Below are positions 40,824 through 50,657 of a stretch of DNA of 64,000 bases, one piece after another. The stretch is from NCBI GenBank assembly GCA_019247845.1, contig JAFBAL010000037.1, positions 1 to 64,000 of the forward strand. The letters are read 5' to 3'. Numbering within the stretch: position 1 is the first letter of the stretch; each line of letters opens with the position of its first letter. Source of the DNA: Alphaproteobacteria bacterium. Lineage in GTDB: Bacteria > Pseudomonadota > Alphaproteobacteria > Micropepsales > Micropepsaceae. The translations under genes were made by a program, and so were the position numbers. Under the pieces are notes generated by a model. It had not been told where the DNA came from, ran no database searches, and saw only the letters and a program-made list of their open reading frames with translations.

Positions 40824-41161
40824 TGGCTTACGCGCCCTTCGACGTGGTGCTGGTTCCCTTCCCCTATTCGGACAAGCTCGCCGAGAAGCGCCGCCCCGCC
40901 GTCGTGGTCAGCGCGCCCGAGCTGGAACGGCGCCATGGCTTGCTGTGGCTCGCGATGATCACCAGCGCATCGAACCCGGCTTGGACGGAAGACGTGATGA
41001 TCTCGGACTTGAAGGCGGCCGGTCTGCCCCATCCGTCACGCATCCGGCCCGCGAAGATCGCGACCGCCGACGCCGCGCGCATCGTGCGCCGCACGGGCCG
41101 CCTGCCGCCGAAGGATGTAGCGGCGCTGAAGACACGGCTGAAGGCGCTGCTGCCCGTCTGA
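40823..41161 (+). CDS. PemK/MazF-type mRNA interferase toxin
   Basis: 112 residues. FDVVLVPFPYSDKLAEKRRPAVVVS is the MazF/PemK first strand set with the catalytic Arg region, MITSASNPAW the second and KIATADAARIVRRTGRL the third. Such toxins cleave mRNA at short sequences. Translationally coupled to the AbrB antitoxin. A terminator follows, shared with groEL. Confidence 0.88.
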   Translation: MAYAPFDVVLVPFPYSDKLAEKRRPAVVVSAPELERRHGLLWLAMITSASNPAWTEDVMISDLKAAGLPHPSRIRPAKIATADAARIVRRTGRLPPKDVAALKTRLKALLPV

Positions 41162-41177
41162 CGATGCTGCCAAAAGA

Positions 41178-41205
41178 AAAGGGCCGATGCGAACACCGGC
41201 CCTTT
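41178..41205. terminator. Intrinsic terminator between toxin and groEL
   Basis: Stem AAAGGGCCG / CGGCCCTTT with a ten-base loop between two convergent genes. Works for the toxin gene and for groEL on the other strand. Confidence 0.75.
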
Positions 41206-41235
41206 CCGTACTTGTATGTGCGACGAGCGCCGGAC

Positions 41236-42909
<1,674 letters not shown>

Positions 42910-43224
42910 TTAGGCGGCCTTCTTCGAAGCCTTGCGGCCTTCGAGAATGCCCATGATGTCGGACTCCTTCATGATCAGGAGCTCCTCGCCGTCGATCTTC
43001 ACTTCGGTGCCGGACCACTTGCCGAACAGCACGAAGTCGCCGGCCTTCACTTCCGGGACGACGCGCTTGCCGGCGTCGTCCAGGGCGCCGGGGCCCACGG
43101 AGACGACTTCGCCTTCCTGCGGCTTCTCCTGGGCGGTGTCGGGGATGATGATGCCGCCGGGGGTCTTCTGATCCTCCTTGACGCGGCGGACGACCACGCG
43201 GTCGCCGAGCGGACGGAATTTCAT
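42910..43224 (-). CDS. groES: 10-kDa co-chaperonin GroES
   Basis: 104 residues, slightly longer than usual at the C-terminus (GRKASKKAA). [27 protein letters not shown], the mobile loop [14 protein letters not shown], and [28 protein letters not shown] are canonical. First gene of groES-groEL; ATG 43224 preceded by AAGGAG. Confidence 0.99.
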   Translation of the reverse strand: MKFRPLGDRVVVRRVKEDQKTPGGIIIPDTAQEKPQEGEVVSVGPGALDDAGKRVVPEVKAGDFVLFGKWSGTEVKIDGEELLIMKESDIMGILEGRKASKKAA

Positions 43225-43273
43225 ATGGAGTTCTCCTTAAAACCTAGGTTTTTCATAGCCTTATGCGCACAGA

Positions 43274-43300
43274 GCAGCACTCCCATAAGGCGAGTGCTAA
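43274..43300 (-). promoter_or_regulatory. CIRCE operator of groES-groEL
   Basis: On the minus strand TTAGCACTC - nine bases - GAGTGCTGC, matching the CIRCE consensus at 16 of 18 arm positions. It lies 50 bp upstream of groES, so HrcA repression and heat induction are expected. hrcA is not in the window. Confidence 0.93.
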
Positions 43301-43381
43301 AGGCTGGGCGGTAGGTAGTGCGTGAGAGGCGGGGCGTCAAGGGGTGGCTGTATAGTGGGCCGGCAAAAATGCGGGATTCCG

Positions 43382-43843
43382 ATGCGCCTCATTCTGATCC
43401 TTGTCGCTTCTCTTGCGCCGATCCTTGTCGCTTCTCTTGCGGTCTCGACCGCCCGGGCCCGCGACGTCTCCGACCTGTCGCAGCGCTGGTCCGGCTATTG
43501 GAACGCGAAGAACCTCGACGCCACGATGACGCTCTACGCGCCCGACGCGGCGTTCCTGCCGCCGGTGGGCAAGGCCTGGCACGGCGTCGCGGAGATCCGC
43601 AGGCAATGCGCCGCTGCGCTGGCGGTTTACGAGCCGCATATCGAGCTCACCAGCGAGCGCAGCGAAAGATCGGGCACGCTCGCCTTCGACACCGGCACCT
43701 ATGACGAGACGCTCAATCCGGTGAAGGGCGGCAAGTCGGTCCACGCCAAGGGCAGCTATCTCTTCCTGTTCAAGCGCGGGCGCGACGGGCGCTGGCGCAT
43801 CCTCGAACAGAGCTGGAGCGAGACCACGCCCGTCAAGCTTTGA
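43382..43843 (+). CDS. Secreted SnoaL/DUF4440-like protein
   Basis: 153 residues. Signal peptide with an internal tandem repeat, then SQRWSGYWNAKNLDATMTLYAPDAAFLPPVG, HGVAEIRRQCAAAL and AKGSYLFLFKRGRDGRWRILEQSWSET, the pattern of the SnoaL/ketosteroid isomerase-like (DUF4440) fold. Catalytic residues cannot be assigned; secreted members are of unknown function. ATG 43382. Confidence 0.8.
   Translation: MRLILILVASLAPILVASLAVSTARARDVSDLSQRWSGYWNAKNLDATMTLYAPDAAFLPPVGKAWHGVAEIRRQCAAALAVYEPHIELTSERSERSGTLAFDTGTYDETLNPVKGGKSVHAKGSYLFLFKRGRDGRWRILEQSWSETTPVKL
43396..43443 (+). repeat. 24-bp tandem duplication in a signal peptide
   Basis: GATCCTTGTCGCTTCTCTTG occurs at 43396 and again at 43420, giving LVASLAPILVASLA in the signal peptide. 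It is in frame and extends the hydrophobic core by eight residues. Confidence 0.85.
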
Positions 43844-43870
43844 GACGGCGCCGCCGCGCCGGCCGGGAGG

Positions 43871-45409
43871 CTACGCCTTGAGCGAGCCCCGCCTGGTCCG
43901 CTCGCGTTTGGCCGGATCGCCTTTAGCCGGTTCCTTGGGACGCCGCCGGTCCGCGAGCTCGCGGCAATAGCGCACTGCGTTCAGCACGATGCGCTTCACC
44001 GCTTCGTTCTTCTGCTCCAACCCGCGCGCCCAGCCGAAGCTGCCCATGTGCAGCACGTGGCCGGCCGCGACGTCGGCCTCGACGACGATGCCGGCCCTGG
44101 TGACGAGCGAGTTGAACAGCCGGCCGCGCACCACCGTGCCGGTGGCGAGCACGTTCGGCTCGATCCTGTCGGCGTCGTACCACATGCGGTCGACCTGGCC
44201 GTCGGCCTTGAGCGGCACCGCGTCGATCTCGCGATACACGATCGGCACGTCGCCGCCGAAGCGGTTGCCGGGGCCGAGTACCACGCCTTCGAAGATCGGA
44301 TGGTCGGGACGCACGATCTCGATGCTCCCGGAATCGACGAAGGCGCTGTCCTCGACCTCGGCGATCAATTCGCGGCGCCTCGGCTTCTCGGCCATGCGCT
44401 CGGTCGCGTAGCCGCCGAAGCGGTAGGACGAGACGAAGGTGCGCTCCTCCGGCTGGCCGAGCTGATACCACTGGTTGCCCGACGCCCGGCTGCCGGTCTT
44501 CTTCTTCTCGCGATAGGTCGTCTGCTTCTTGTCGACGGTGAGATTGTCGCCGTCGACCTCGATGCGCCACCAGCACACGTTCCCCGCCGCCACCATGAGC
44601 ACGCCGCCGCGCTTCAGATAGCGGTCGATCTCGTCGCGCATGGCTTGCGACCAGTATTCGTCATGGGTGAGCAGCGCCGTCACCGGCGCCCGCCCGCCGG
44701 GACGAAGGCCGCGATGCAGGTCCATGGAATCGACGCAGCAGAACGAAATCCCGGCCTCTGCGAAAGCCTTCAGGAACCCCAGCGCGGCGTGGATCGTGTT
44801 GTCGCCGGTGCGGCTGATCGGCCGCTGCGTGGTGATCGTGCGCACGTTGCCCAGACTGTTCGAATAGAACGAGCCGCCGGCCAGGCGGTTGTAGGCCTGC
44901 CAGGTGAAGGTCGGCAGCACGCAGCACAGGTCGCGGCCCATGAAGCGCCTGGGCTTGACGTTGAAATAGATGTCGCCCGACACCGTGCCCTGGTTGTCGC
45001 GGACGATGCATTCGTAGAGGCCGGGCTCGAGGTCCGTCGTGTCGACGGCGATGCGCGCGCGATAGGCCGCGCCCCCGTCGCGATAGGACTTCGGGACCTG
45101 CTTGTAGAGGCGGACGCGCTCCGCCGTCACGGACGTGGTCGCGCCGGTGACCGCGTTGCGCAGCGCGACCGACTCGACGCGCAGCGGCAGCAGCAGGGCC
45201 CAAGGGCTGAAATCGATCTTGCGCGCGGCGCGGATATAGGCCGTCTCGCCCGCGAAGACCGAGAAGACCTCCGCATAGCCGTTGATCGGCGGCAGCTTGA
45301 GGTACATCGACCATTTGTACTGGCGGTCGATTTGCGCGTCTGATCGTTTGGCCATTTCGGCGAGATCCCTCGAGGGCCCGCTATACTGGAGTTCCCGGGG
45401 AAATGACAT
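43871..45409 (-). CDS. N,N-dimethylformamidase beta-subunit-like protein
   Basis: 512 residues, no signal peptide. Beta-rich start (GYAEVFSVFAGETAYIRAA; LEPGLYECIVRDNQGTVSGDIYFNV) then a Rossmann/amidase-like part with CVLPTFTWQAYNRLAGGSFY, VTALLTHDEYWSQAMRDEIDRYLKRGG and VLMVAAGNVCWWRIE, and the late HMGSFGWARGL. This layout fits the catalytic subunit of dimethylformamidase, a metalloenzyme hydrolysing amides; the small alpha subunit gene is not here. The TTG/ATG start is uncertain. True substrate unknown. Confidence 0.78.
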   Translation of the reverse strand: MSFPRELQYSGPSRDLAEMAKRSDAQIDRQYKWSMYLKLPPINGYAEVFSVFAGETAYIRAARKIDFSPWALLLPLRVESVALRNAVTGATTSVTAERVRLYKQVPKSYRDGGAAYRARIAVDTTDLEPGLYECIVRDNQGTVSGDIYFNVKPRRFMGRDLCCVLPTFTWQAYNRLAGGSFYSNSLGNVRTITTQRPISRTGDNTIHAALGFLKAFAEAGISFCCVDSMDLHRGLRPGGRAPVTALLTHDEYWSQAMRDEIDRYLKRGGVLMVAAGNVCWWRIEVDGDNLTVDKKQTTYREKKKTGSRASGNQWYQLGQPEERTFVSSYRFGGYATERMAEKPRRRELIAEVEDSAFVDSGSIEIVRPDHPIFEGVVLGPGNRFGGDVPIVYREIDAVPLKADGQVDRMWYDADRIEPNVLATGTVVRGRLFNSLVTRAGIVVEADVAAGHVLHMGSFGWARGLEQKNEAVKRIVLNAVRYCRELADRRRPKEPAKGDPAKRERTRRGSLKA

Positions 45410-45484
45410 GGCGCGCGGGCGCCGCCGATGGACGTGGCGCCGCGGATGGAGGCGGCGCCGCGCGCGTTGCAGAGCAGGCCGGCG

Positions 45485-45943
45485 TCAACCCTCAGGCGCC
45501 CGCAGCACCGGCACGAGCTGCCGCTCGAGCTCCGCCGTCGTCAGGTTGGCGAGCTCCTTGGGCACCTCGCGCCACACCGTGTCCTTGACCTTGCCGCTCG
45601 CCACGCTGCGGAACTCGCCGATGCTGCGGGGCGGCGCGACGACGACCAGCGCGTTGAATTTGTGCCGGTCGAGCGCGGCCTCGACGGCATCGGCGATGGC
45701 GCGGACGAAATCGTGCTTCTCGAGCTTGCGCACGTCGCTGTGCGATTCATAGACGTGGCCCTGGCCGCCCCTGGCGTCGCCGCCGCGTCCGCCTCGGTCG
45801 GTATCGATCTCGCGGCGGTCGTGATGCAGCCCGGAGGCCACGTCTTCGAGCACGGTCTCAAGCCGGCCATGCGCCGCCTTGTATTCGAAGAAGCGGGCAT
45901 GGGCGGAATCGAAGACGGCGACGAGGGTATGGTCGGCATTCAT
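45485..45943 (-). CDS. Host-attachment protein family (PF10116-like)
   Basis: 152 residues, soluble. LVAVFDSAHARFFEYKAAHGRL, an acidic/Gly middle (REIDTDRGGRGGDARGGQGHVYES), EKHDFVRAIADAVEAALDRHKFNALVVVAPPRSIGEFRS and VWREVPKELANLT fit the family first described as needed for Agrobacterium attachment. Fold is eRF1-like; the role in other bacteria is unclear. ATG 45943. Confidence 0.88.
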   Translation of the reverse strand: MNADHTLVAVFDSAHARFFEYKAAHGRLETVLEDVASGLHHDRREIDTDRGGRGGDARGGQGHVYESHSDVRKLEKHDFVRAIADAVEAALDRHKFNALVVVAPPRSIGEFRSVASGKVKDTVWREVPKELANLTTAELERQLVPVLRAPEG

Positions 45944-46035
45944 GGCGGGCTCCTTTCGAGGATGACCCCCGACTTCGGAATAACCCTTGAGCGGCTTTCC
46001 GGGTTCCGTATTGTGCGGCGCCGGGGGAGGGGGAC

Positions 46036-46986
46036 ATGCTGGTCAGCGCGCCGAAATCGGAAGTCCGCAGCTGGACGACGGACAGCCGCCGCTGGGCCGG
46101 CTATCGGCCGCGGCCCGGCGACATCGTCATCGCCACCGCGCCCAAATGCGGCACCACCTGGACGCAGCAGATCGTCAGCCTGCTCGTCTTCCGCTCGGCC
46201 GAGCCGCGCGAGATCCAGATCATTTCGCCCTGGATCGATTTCCGCCTGCCGCCCGTGGCCGAGGTGATGGCCTATGTCGAGGCGCAGACCCATCGCCGCT
46301 TCCTGAAATCGCATCTGCCGTTCGACGCGCTGCCGATCTACGACGAGGTCAAGTACGTCCACGTCGCGCGGTCCGGCCTCGACGCGTTCATGTCCTGGCA
46401 CAACCACACCAGCCACTATTCGCCGCGCGCGGTCCAGATGCAGGGCCAGGCCGGGCTCGACGACGAGGCGATCGCCCGTCCGCTGCCGCGCCCCGATCCC
46501 TCGCCGCATGTGCAGTTCCAGACCTGGATGACGGAAGGGCCGCAGGCGCGCCTGCTCGACGACTCCCCGGCGTCGAACTTCTTCGCCATGGAGAAGAGCT
46601 GGTGGGCGGAGCGCGCGCGGGAAAACGTGCTGCTCGTGCACTACAACGACATGAAGGCCGACCTCGGCACCGAGATGCGCCGCATCGCGGCGTTCCTCGG
46701 CATCGAGGTTTCCGCGCCCGTCTGGCCCGAATTGGTCGAAGCCGCCAATTTCGAGTTCATGCGCGAGCACGGCGCCAAGCTGATGCCGCGGGCGGCGCTG
46801 TCGTGGGACAACGGCCATGAGCGCTTCATCAACAAGGGCACCAACGAGCGCTGGCGCGAGGCGCTGACCGCGGACGACGTGGCGCGCTATGAGGCTCGGG
46901 CCGCGCGCGAGTTCTCGCCTTCGCTGGCGCGTTGGGTTGCGGGCGGACGGCGGGCGGCCGGCGATCCCGAGGTGACGCCCGGCTAG
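46036..46986 (+). CDS. Sulfotransferase (PAPS-dependent)
   Basis: 316 residues. The PAPS 5'-phosphosulfate loop PKCGTTWTQQ (~33-42), RFLKSHLPFD, the 3'-phosphate part HVARSGLDAFMSWHN and the late FINKGTNERWREALTADDV (GxxGxW-like) are all typical of the Sulfotransfer_1 family. Acceptor unknown. Ends 4 bp into the convergent XRE gene. Start ATG 46036 follows GGGGGAGGGGGAC. Confidence 0.9.
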   Translation: MLVSAPKSEVRSWTTDSRRWAGYRPRPGDIVIATAPKCGTTWTQQIVSLLVFRSAEPREIQIISPWIDFRLPPVAEVMAYVEAQTHRRFLKSHLPFDALPIYDEVKYVHVARSGLDAFMSWHNHTSHYSPRAVQMQGQAGLDDEAIARPLPRPDPSPHVQFQTWMTEGPQARLLDDSPASNFFAMEKSWWAERARENVLLVHYNDMKADLGTEMRRIAAFLGIEVSAPVWPELVEAANFEFMREHGAKLMPRAALSWDNGHERFINKGTNERWREALTADDVARYEARAAREFSPSLARWVAGGRRAAGDPEVTPG

Positions 46987-47393
46987 GCGGCCTTGATGTC
47001 GTCGCCCACCATCGCCCGCACGAGCTCGACGATGGCGCGCTGGCTTCCGCGATGGGCGATGCGGGGAAAGAGGCTGGCCATCTCCCGCCCGTTGCGGGTC
47101 TTGGCCATCTCGCGCGTCGACATCTGGCCGGCGCTGGGCTGGAGGCGCTTGCCGGAAGGCACCGGTAGACCCTCGAAGAAGTAGGAGATCGGCGCCTCGA
47201 GGGCATGGGCGATCGCGAACAGGGTCGAGGCCGAGATGCGGCACAGCCCATATTCGTAGCGTTGCACCATCTGGAACGTCACGCCGAGCTTTTGAGCCAG
47301 CGCGGTCTGGTTCATGCCGAGCGCCTTGCGGCGGGAGCGCACCCGCTCCCCCACGTGCTCGTCGACTTCGTTGCGCGTCCTGGTTTTGGGCAT
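46983..47393 (-). CDS. XRE-family transcriptional regulator
   Basis: 136 residues. HTH at ~12-68 (RVRSRRKALGMNQTALAQKLGVTFQMVQRYEYGLCRISASTL), then a C-terminal part (SYFFEGL; MASLFPRIAHRGSQRAIVELV) typical of alphaproteobacterial XRE regulators of the SyrB/CtrA-linked type. Divergent from a second small XRE gene, with a perfect palindrome between. Confidence 0.9.
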   Translation of the reverse strand: MPKTRTRNEVDEHVGERVRSRRKALGMNQTALAQKLGVTFQMVQRYEYGLCRISASTLFAIAHALEAPISYFFEGLPVPSGKRLQPSAGQMSTREMAKTRNGREMASLFPRIAHRGSQRAIVELVRAMVGDDIKAA

Positions 47394-47423
47394 GGCCGGT
47401 TAAGGTCGAGGTGCAACTATCTG

Positions 47424-47438
47424 CTTACTGTCAGTAAG
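47424..47438. promoter_or_regulatory. Palindrome CTTACTG-T-CAGTAAG
   Basis: Perfect 15-bp palindrome in the 80-bp gap between divergent XRE genes. The position and symmetry suit an operator for one or both regulators. Confidence 0.6.
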
Positions 47439-47473
47439 TAGAGGGTTTTGCGGCCCGACGCAACACTTCTGGT

Positions 47474-47710
47474 GTGTCGGACGAAGAAAAAGACCTCCTG
47501 GCGCTCGGCAACGAAATCCGCCGCCACCGCAATCTGAAGGGGCTCAGCCAGGAAAAACTGGCGGAGCTGGCAGGACTTAACCGCAACTATATCGGTTTCG
47601 TGGAGCGCGCCGAGCGCAGCCCCAGGGTGACGGTTATATTCCGCATCGCCCGCGCCCTGGAGATCCATCCGTCCGAGCTGATTCGCGAGATGAAGTGGGC
47701 GTTGCGCTGA
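47474..47710 (+). CDS. Small XRE-family regulator
   Basis: 78 residues from GTG 47474. Almost only a Cro/CI HTH domain: LGNEIRRHRNLKGLSQEKLAELAGLNRNYIGFVERAERSPRV then IFRIARALEIHPSELIREM. Cytoplasmic DNA-binding; resembles small standalone XRE proteins including controllers of restriction systems, though none is near. Confidence 0.88.
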   Translation: MSDEEKDLLALGNEIRRHRNLKGLSQEKLAELAGLNRNYIGFVERAERSPRVTVIFRIARALEIHPSELIREMKWALR

Positions 47711-47759
47711 CCTCAGACCCCCGCTAGACCACCCGCAACCGCTATTTCCCGAGGTTTCC

Positions 47760-48224
47760 ATGTCTGCCGTCCCCGAGGGCTTCGCGCCCTTCAAGCTCGC
47801 CATGGGCTTTCTGGCCGTCAACGGGCCGCTTTACGGCCGCTGGGACGGCACCCACCTGCTCCTGGGCTTCCGCGTCGACGACCGGCACTGCAACCCGGGC
47901 ATGGTCGCCCATGGCGGCATGCTGGCCACCTTCGCAGACATGCTCCTTCCCATCGCCTCGCGCTTCCAGGCCAAAGCCGACATGGGCTTCCTGCCCACGG
48001 TGAACCTGACCTGCGATTTCCTCGCGCCTGCGCCGAAGGGGAGCTGGGTCGAGGGCCGGGCCGAGGTCGTGCGCATGACCCGCAACCTGCTCTTCGCGCA
48101 AGGCGCCGCCACCGCCGACGGCGAGCCCTGCCTGCGCGCCAACGGCATCTTCAAGATCAAGACCGTGAAGGACGCCGCCACCATTGCGAATTTTTCGATA
48201 AAGTCGCTGTTCGACTTCGACTAA
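47760..48224 (+). CDS. PaaI-type thioesterase (hotdog fold)
   Basis: 154 residues. Hotdog motif CNPGMVAHGGMLATFADMLL (HGG loop) and FLPTVNLTCDFLAPAPKGSW, then LFAQGAATADGEPCLRANGIFKI. These are acyl-CoA thioesterases of the PaaI/YbgC type; substrate unknown. ATG 47760; stop overlaps the next start (TAATG). Confidence 0.9.
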   Translation: MSAVPEGFAPFKLAMGFLAVNGPLYGRWDGTHLLLGFRVDDRHCNPGMVAHGGMLATFADMLLPIASRFQAKADMGFLPTVNLTCDFLAPAPKGSWVEGRAEVVRMTRNLLFAQGAATADGEPCLRANGIFKIKTVKDAATIANFSIKSLFDFD

Positions 48225-48778
48225 TGTCCTTCGCCATGAGCGACGAAAACCTTCCCATGGCGGTCGATCCGCCGAAGCCGCCAGACCCGCCCGATCCGCC
48301 GCAGGACCCGCGCTGGAAGTTCCTGCGCGACGTGGCGGTGTTCGAGCTCAAGCTCGCGATCAACAACCTGCACAATTTCGTCCAGATCCCGATGACCCTG
48401 GCGGTGGCGGCGTTCGACGTCGTCTTCAAGCACGGCGAGGAGGGGGCGCGCTTCTACAAGTTCGTCGAGTGGGGGCGCACCATCGACGACCACATCGACA
48501 TCTACAGCATCATCCACGACCGCGAGCGCGGGCTGAACAAGGACTTCACCGTCGACGCGGTGCTGGCGCGCGTCGAAGGCGTCATCAAGCGCGAATACGA
48601 CAAGGGCGGCACCGCCGCGAGCGTCAAGAACGCGGTCGACCGCGCGCTCGACGAGATGCAGGCGCGCACCGCGCCGGCCAGCGCCAAGGCGGCCGAAGCG
48701 GCGGACAAGGCTGCCGAAGCCGTGCGCCGCGCGGCCGACAATTTCCGCGGCAGGGACGGCGATCCGCCCACGGTCTGA
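48224..48778 (+). CDS. Hypothetical protein, Pro-rich N-terminus and Ala-rich coiled C-terminus
   Basis: 184 residues, no signal. DPPKPPDPPDPPQDPRW start, a middle helical part (VAVFELKLAINNLHNFVQIPMTLAVAAFDVV; RFYKFVEWGRTIDDHIDIYSIIHD) and an Ala/Lys/Glu-rich helix (ARTAPASAKAAEAADKAAEAVR). No family recognised. Coupled to the thioesterase by a 1-bp overlap. Confidence 0.72.
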   Translation: MSFAMSDENLPMAVDPPKPPDPPDPPQDPRWKFLRDVAVFELKLAINNLHNFVQIPMTLAVAAFDVVFKHGEEGARFYKFVEWGRTIDDHIDIYSIIHDRERGLNKDFTVDAVLARVEGVIKREYDKGGTAASVKNAVDRALDEMQARTAPASAKAAEAADKAAEAVRRAADNFRGRDGDPPTV

Positions 48779-48800
48779 CGGGAGCGGATCGCCTGGACGC

Positions 48801-49526
48801 TCAGTGCGGGTCGTCGTCTCCGCCGCCGCTGCTTTCGCCGCCGCCGGAGCTCTCGCCGCCGCTGGAGCTCGAGTCGTCGGAACCCGCGCTGTCGTGCGAC
48901 TCGGTCTCATCGCTCGAGCTCTCGCCACTGCTCGAGCTCTCTTCTTCGGTCGCGCTGTCCTCGCCGGAGGTATTCTCGCCGCTGGAGGAGCTTTCGGACG
49001 TTTCGACCGTCTCCTCCTCGGCGGTGTCTTCGGTGACCTCCTGGACGTTCTCCTCGTAGGCGACCTCTTCGGTCGTGACTTCCTCCGACGTTTCCTCGCT
49101 GGTGAGCTCGATGTACTCCTCGCTGCTCGACGACCATTGCGTCTGCGTATACTCGGTCCAAGTCTCATAGACCGCGACGGGCACGGTGACGCCGAACTCG
49201 TAGAACTCATCGAAGAAGTCGGTCCCATGCGAGCCGCGCTTGACGCGCTTGGCGCCCGGCGCCCATTTGATCACGTCCATGCCCAAGACCTTGCCGGCCT
49301 TGCCGTCGACGACGAACTGGACCTTGTTCCCCTTCGGTCCGTCCGCGACGACGACATAAGTCGTGCCCTTGCGGCGCACGTCGTCGACCTTGAAATGCTT
49401 GGATTGCAGCAGGTCCGCGACCTTGTGCGGCGACCAGGTCTTGGCCTCCGCCTGCTTCGAACAGTTTGCAGTCGTCATCGCGACGACGGCGCATAGCGCC
49501 GCCGTCCCCAGAAAATGCAGTCTCAT
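48801..49526 (-). CDS. Lipoprotein with PepSY-like domain and long Ser/Glu tail
   Basis: 241 residues. Signal peptide with a lipobox-like TANC (Cys22). Residues ~30-95 (WSPHKVADLLQSKHFKVDDVRRKG; VQFVVDGKAGKVLGMDVIKW) resemble a PepSY-like fold. From ~130 onward it is nearly only Ser, Glu, Thr, Gly and Asp (SSSSEEYIELTSEETSEEV; TESHDSAGSDDSSSSGGESS), a strongly acidic, disordered tail ending DDDPH. The tail may chelate metal or extend on the surface. Function unknown. Confidence 0.75.
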   Translation of the reverse strand: MRLHFLGTAALCAVVAMTTANCSKQAEAKTWSPHKVADLLQSKHFKVDDVRRKGTTYVVVADGPKGNKVQFVVDGKAGKVLGMDVIKWAPGAKRVKRGSHGTDFFDEFYEFGVTVPVAVYETWTEYTQTQWSSSSEEYIELTSEETSEEVTTEEVAYEENVQEVTEDTAEEETVETSESSSSGENTSGEDSATEEESSSSGESSSDETESHDSAGSDDSSSSGGESSGGGESSGGGDDDPH

Positions 49527-49625
49527 ATCAGTCCCCCAATATTCGGCCGCACGGGTGCGCGGCCACTCCCTCGGCGGGAGTCAGGAGAATGCTATCAGGG
49601 GGCGCCGCGCGGGCAAAACGCACCA

Positions 49626-50657
49626 TCAATGCGCGAGAAACGCCTCGAGCACGTTGACGGTGTTGAGGCCGAGCTTCTCGACGTTGTAGCCGCCCTCGAA
49701 CACGAACAGCGTCGGCAGCCTGAAGCCTGCGATCGCATCGCCCAGCTTGAGATAATCGTCGCTGGTCAGGCAGAAGCGCGCGATCGGGTCGTCGACGAAG
49801 GTATCCAGCCCGAGCGAGACCAGCAGCACGTCGGGCCCGAAGGCTTCGATCTTCTTCCTCGCCGCGGCGAAAGCGCCGCCATAGGCGGCCCAGTCGGTGC
49901 CTTTCGGCATCGGCAGGTTCAGGTTCGCGTTCTCGCCCGCGCCTTCGCCGTGCTCGTCGGCGAAGCCAAGGAAATGCGGATAGGCGAAATTGGGATCGGC
50001 GTGGATGGAGCAGAACAGCACGTCGCTGCGGCGGTAGAAGATCGTCTGCGTGCCGTTGCCGTGATGGTAGTCCACGTCGAGGATCGCGGGCCGCATGCCC
50101 GCATCGGCCAGGTACTGCGCCGCGATGGCGATATTGTTCAGGTAGCAGAAGCCGCCGAACACGTCGCCCGCGGCGTGATGGCCGGGCGGACGCGCCAGCG
50201 CGAACGCGCTCTTCTCGCCGCCCCGGATCTCCTGCGCCGCCGACAGCGCGACGTTGACCGCGGCGCGCGCGGCTTCCCATGTGCCCTTCATGATCGGCGT
50301 GCCGGCGTCGAAGGCAAAGGTGCCGAGCCGCGATTCGATGTCCGGCGCGCGCCGCGCCGAAAGCCCCGGCGCCGGCCAGCGCGACGGCAGCGCCGCCAGG
50401 GCCTTCGGGCCATAGGCCTTCTGCCAGGCCGCGAAAGCTTCGCCCAGGAAACCGACCAGCTCGGGATCGTGCACGCGCACCACCGGCTCGTTGCCGAATT
50501 CGTGCGGCTCGAGGATCGGCCCGAGCTTGCGCTCCTCGATGCGCGCGCGCACGGACTCGGCGCGGCTCGGGATCTCGACCGCGGGCAGGAGGCGGCCGCC
50601 TTCGAATTCCTGAGCCGGGATGTGCCCCAGATGGGCGGGCGAATAGAACGTCTTCAT
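49626..50657 (-). CDS. Acetylpolyamine amidohydrolase / histone deacetylase-like
   Basis: 343 residues. The His pair RPPGHHAAGD, the metal site DVDYHHGNGTQ, the Asp of SLGLDTFVDDP and the late FEGGYNVEKLG are intact, so an active zinc amidohydrolase of the arginase-deacetylase fold is expected. Such bacterial enzymes remove acetyl groups from polyamines or lysines. Follows an EamA gene end to start (0 bp gap) on the same strand, hinting at transport and metabolism of an amine. Confidence 0.9.
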   Translation of the reverse strand: MKTFYSPAHLGHIPAQEFEGGRLLPAVEIPSRAESVRARIEERKLGPILEPHEFGNEPVVRVHDPELVGFLGEAFAAWQKAYGPKALAALPSRWPAPGLSARRAPDIESRLGTFAFDAGTPIMKGTWEAARAAVNVALSAAQEIRGGEKSAFALARPPGHHAAGDVFGGFCYLNNIAIAAQYLADAGMRPAILDVDYHHGNGTQTIFYRRSDVLFCSIHADPNFAYPHFLGFADEHGEGAGENANLNLPMPKGTDWAAYGGAFAAARKKIEAFGPDVLLVSLGLDTFVDDPIARFCLTSDDYLKLGDAIAGFRLPTLFVFEGGYNVEKLGLNTVNVLEAFLAH

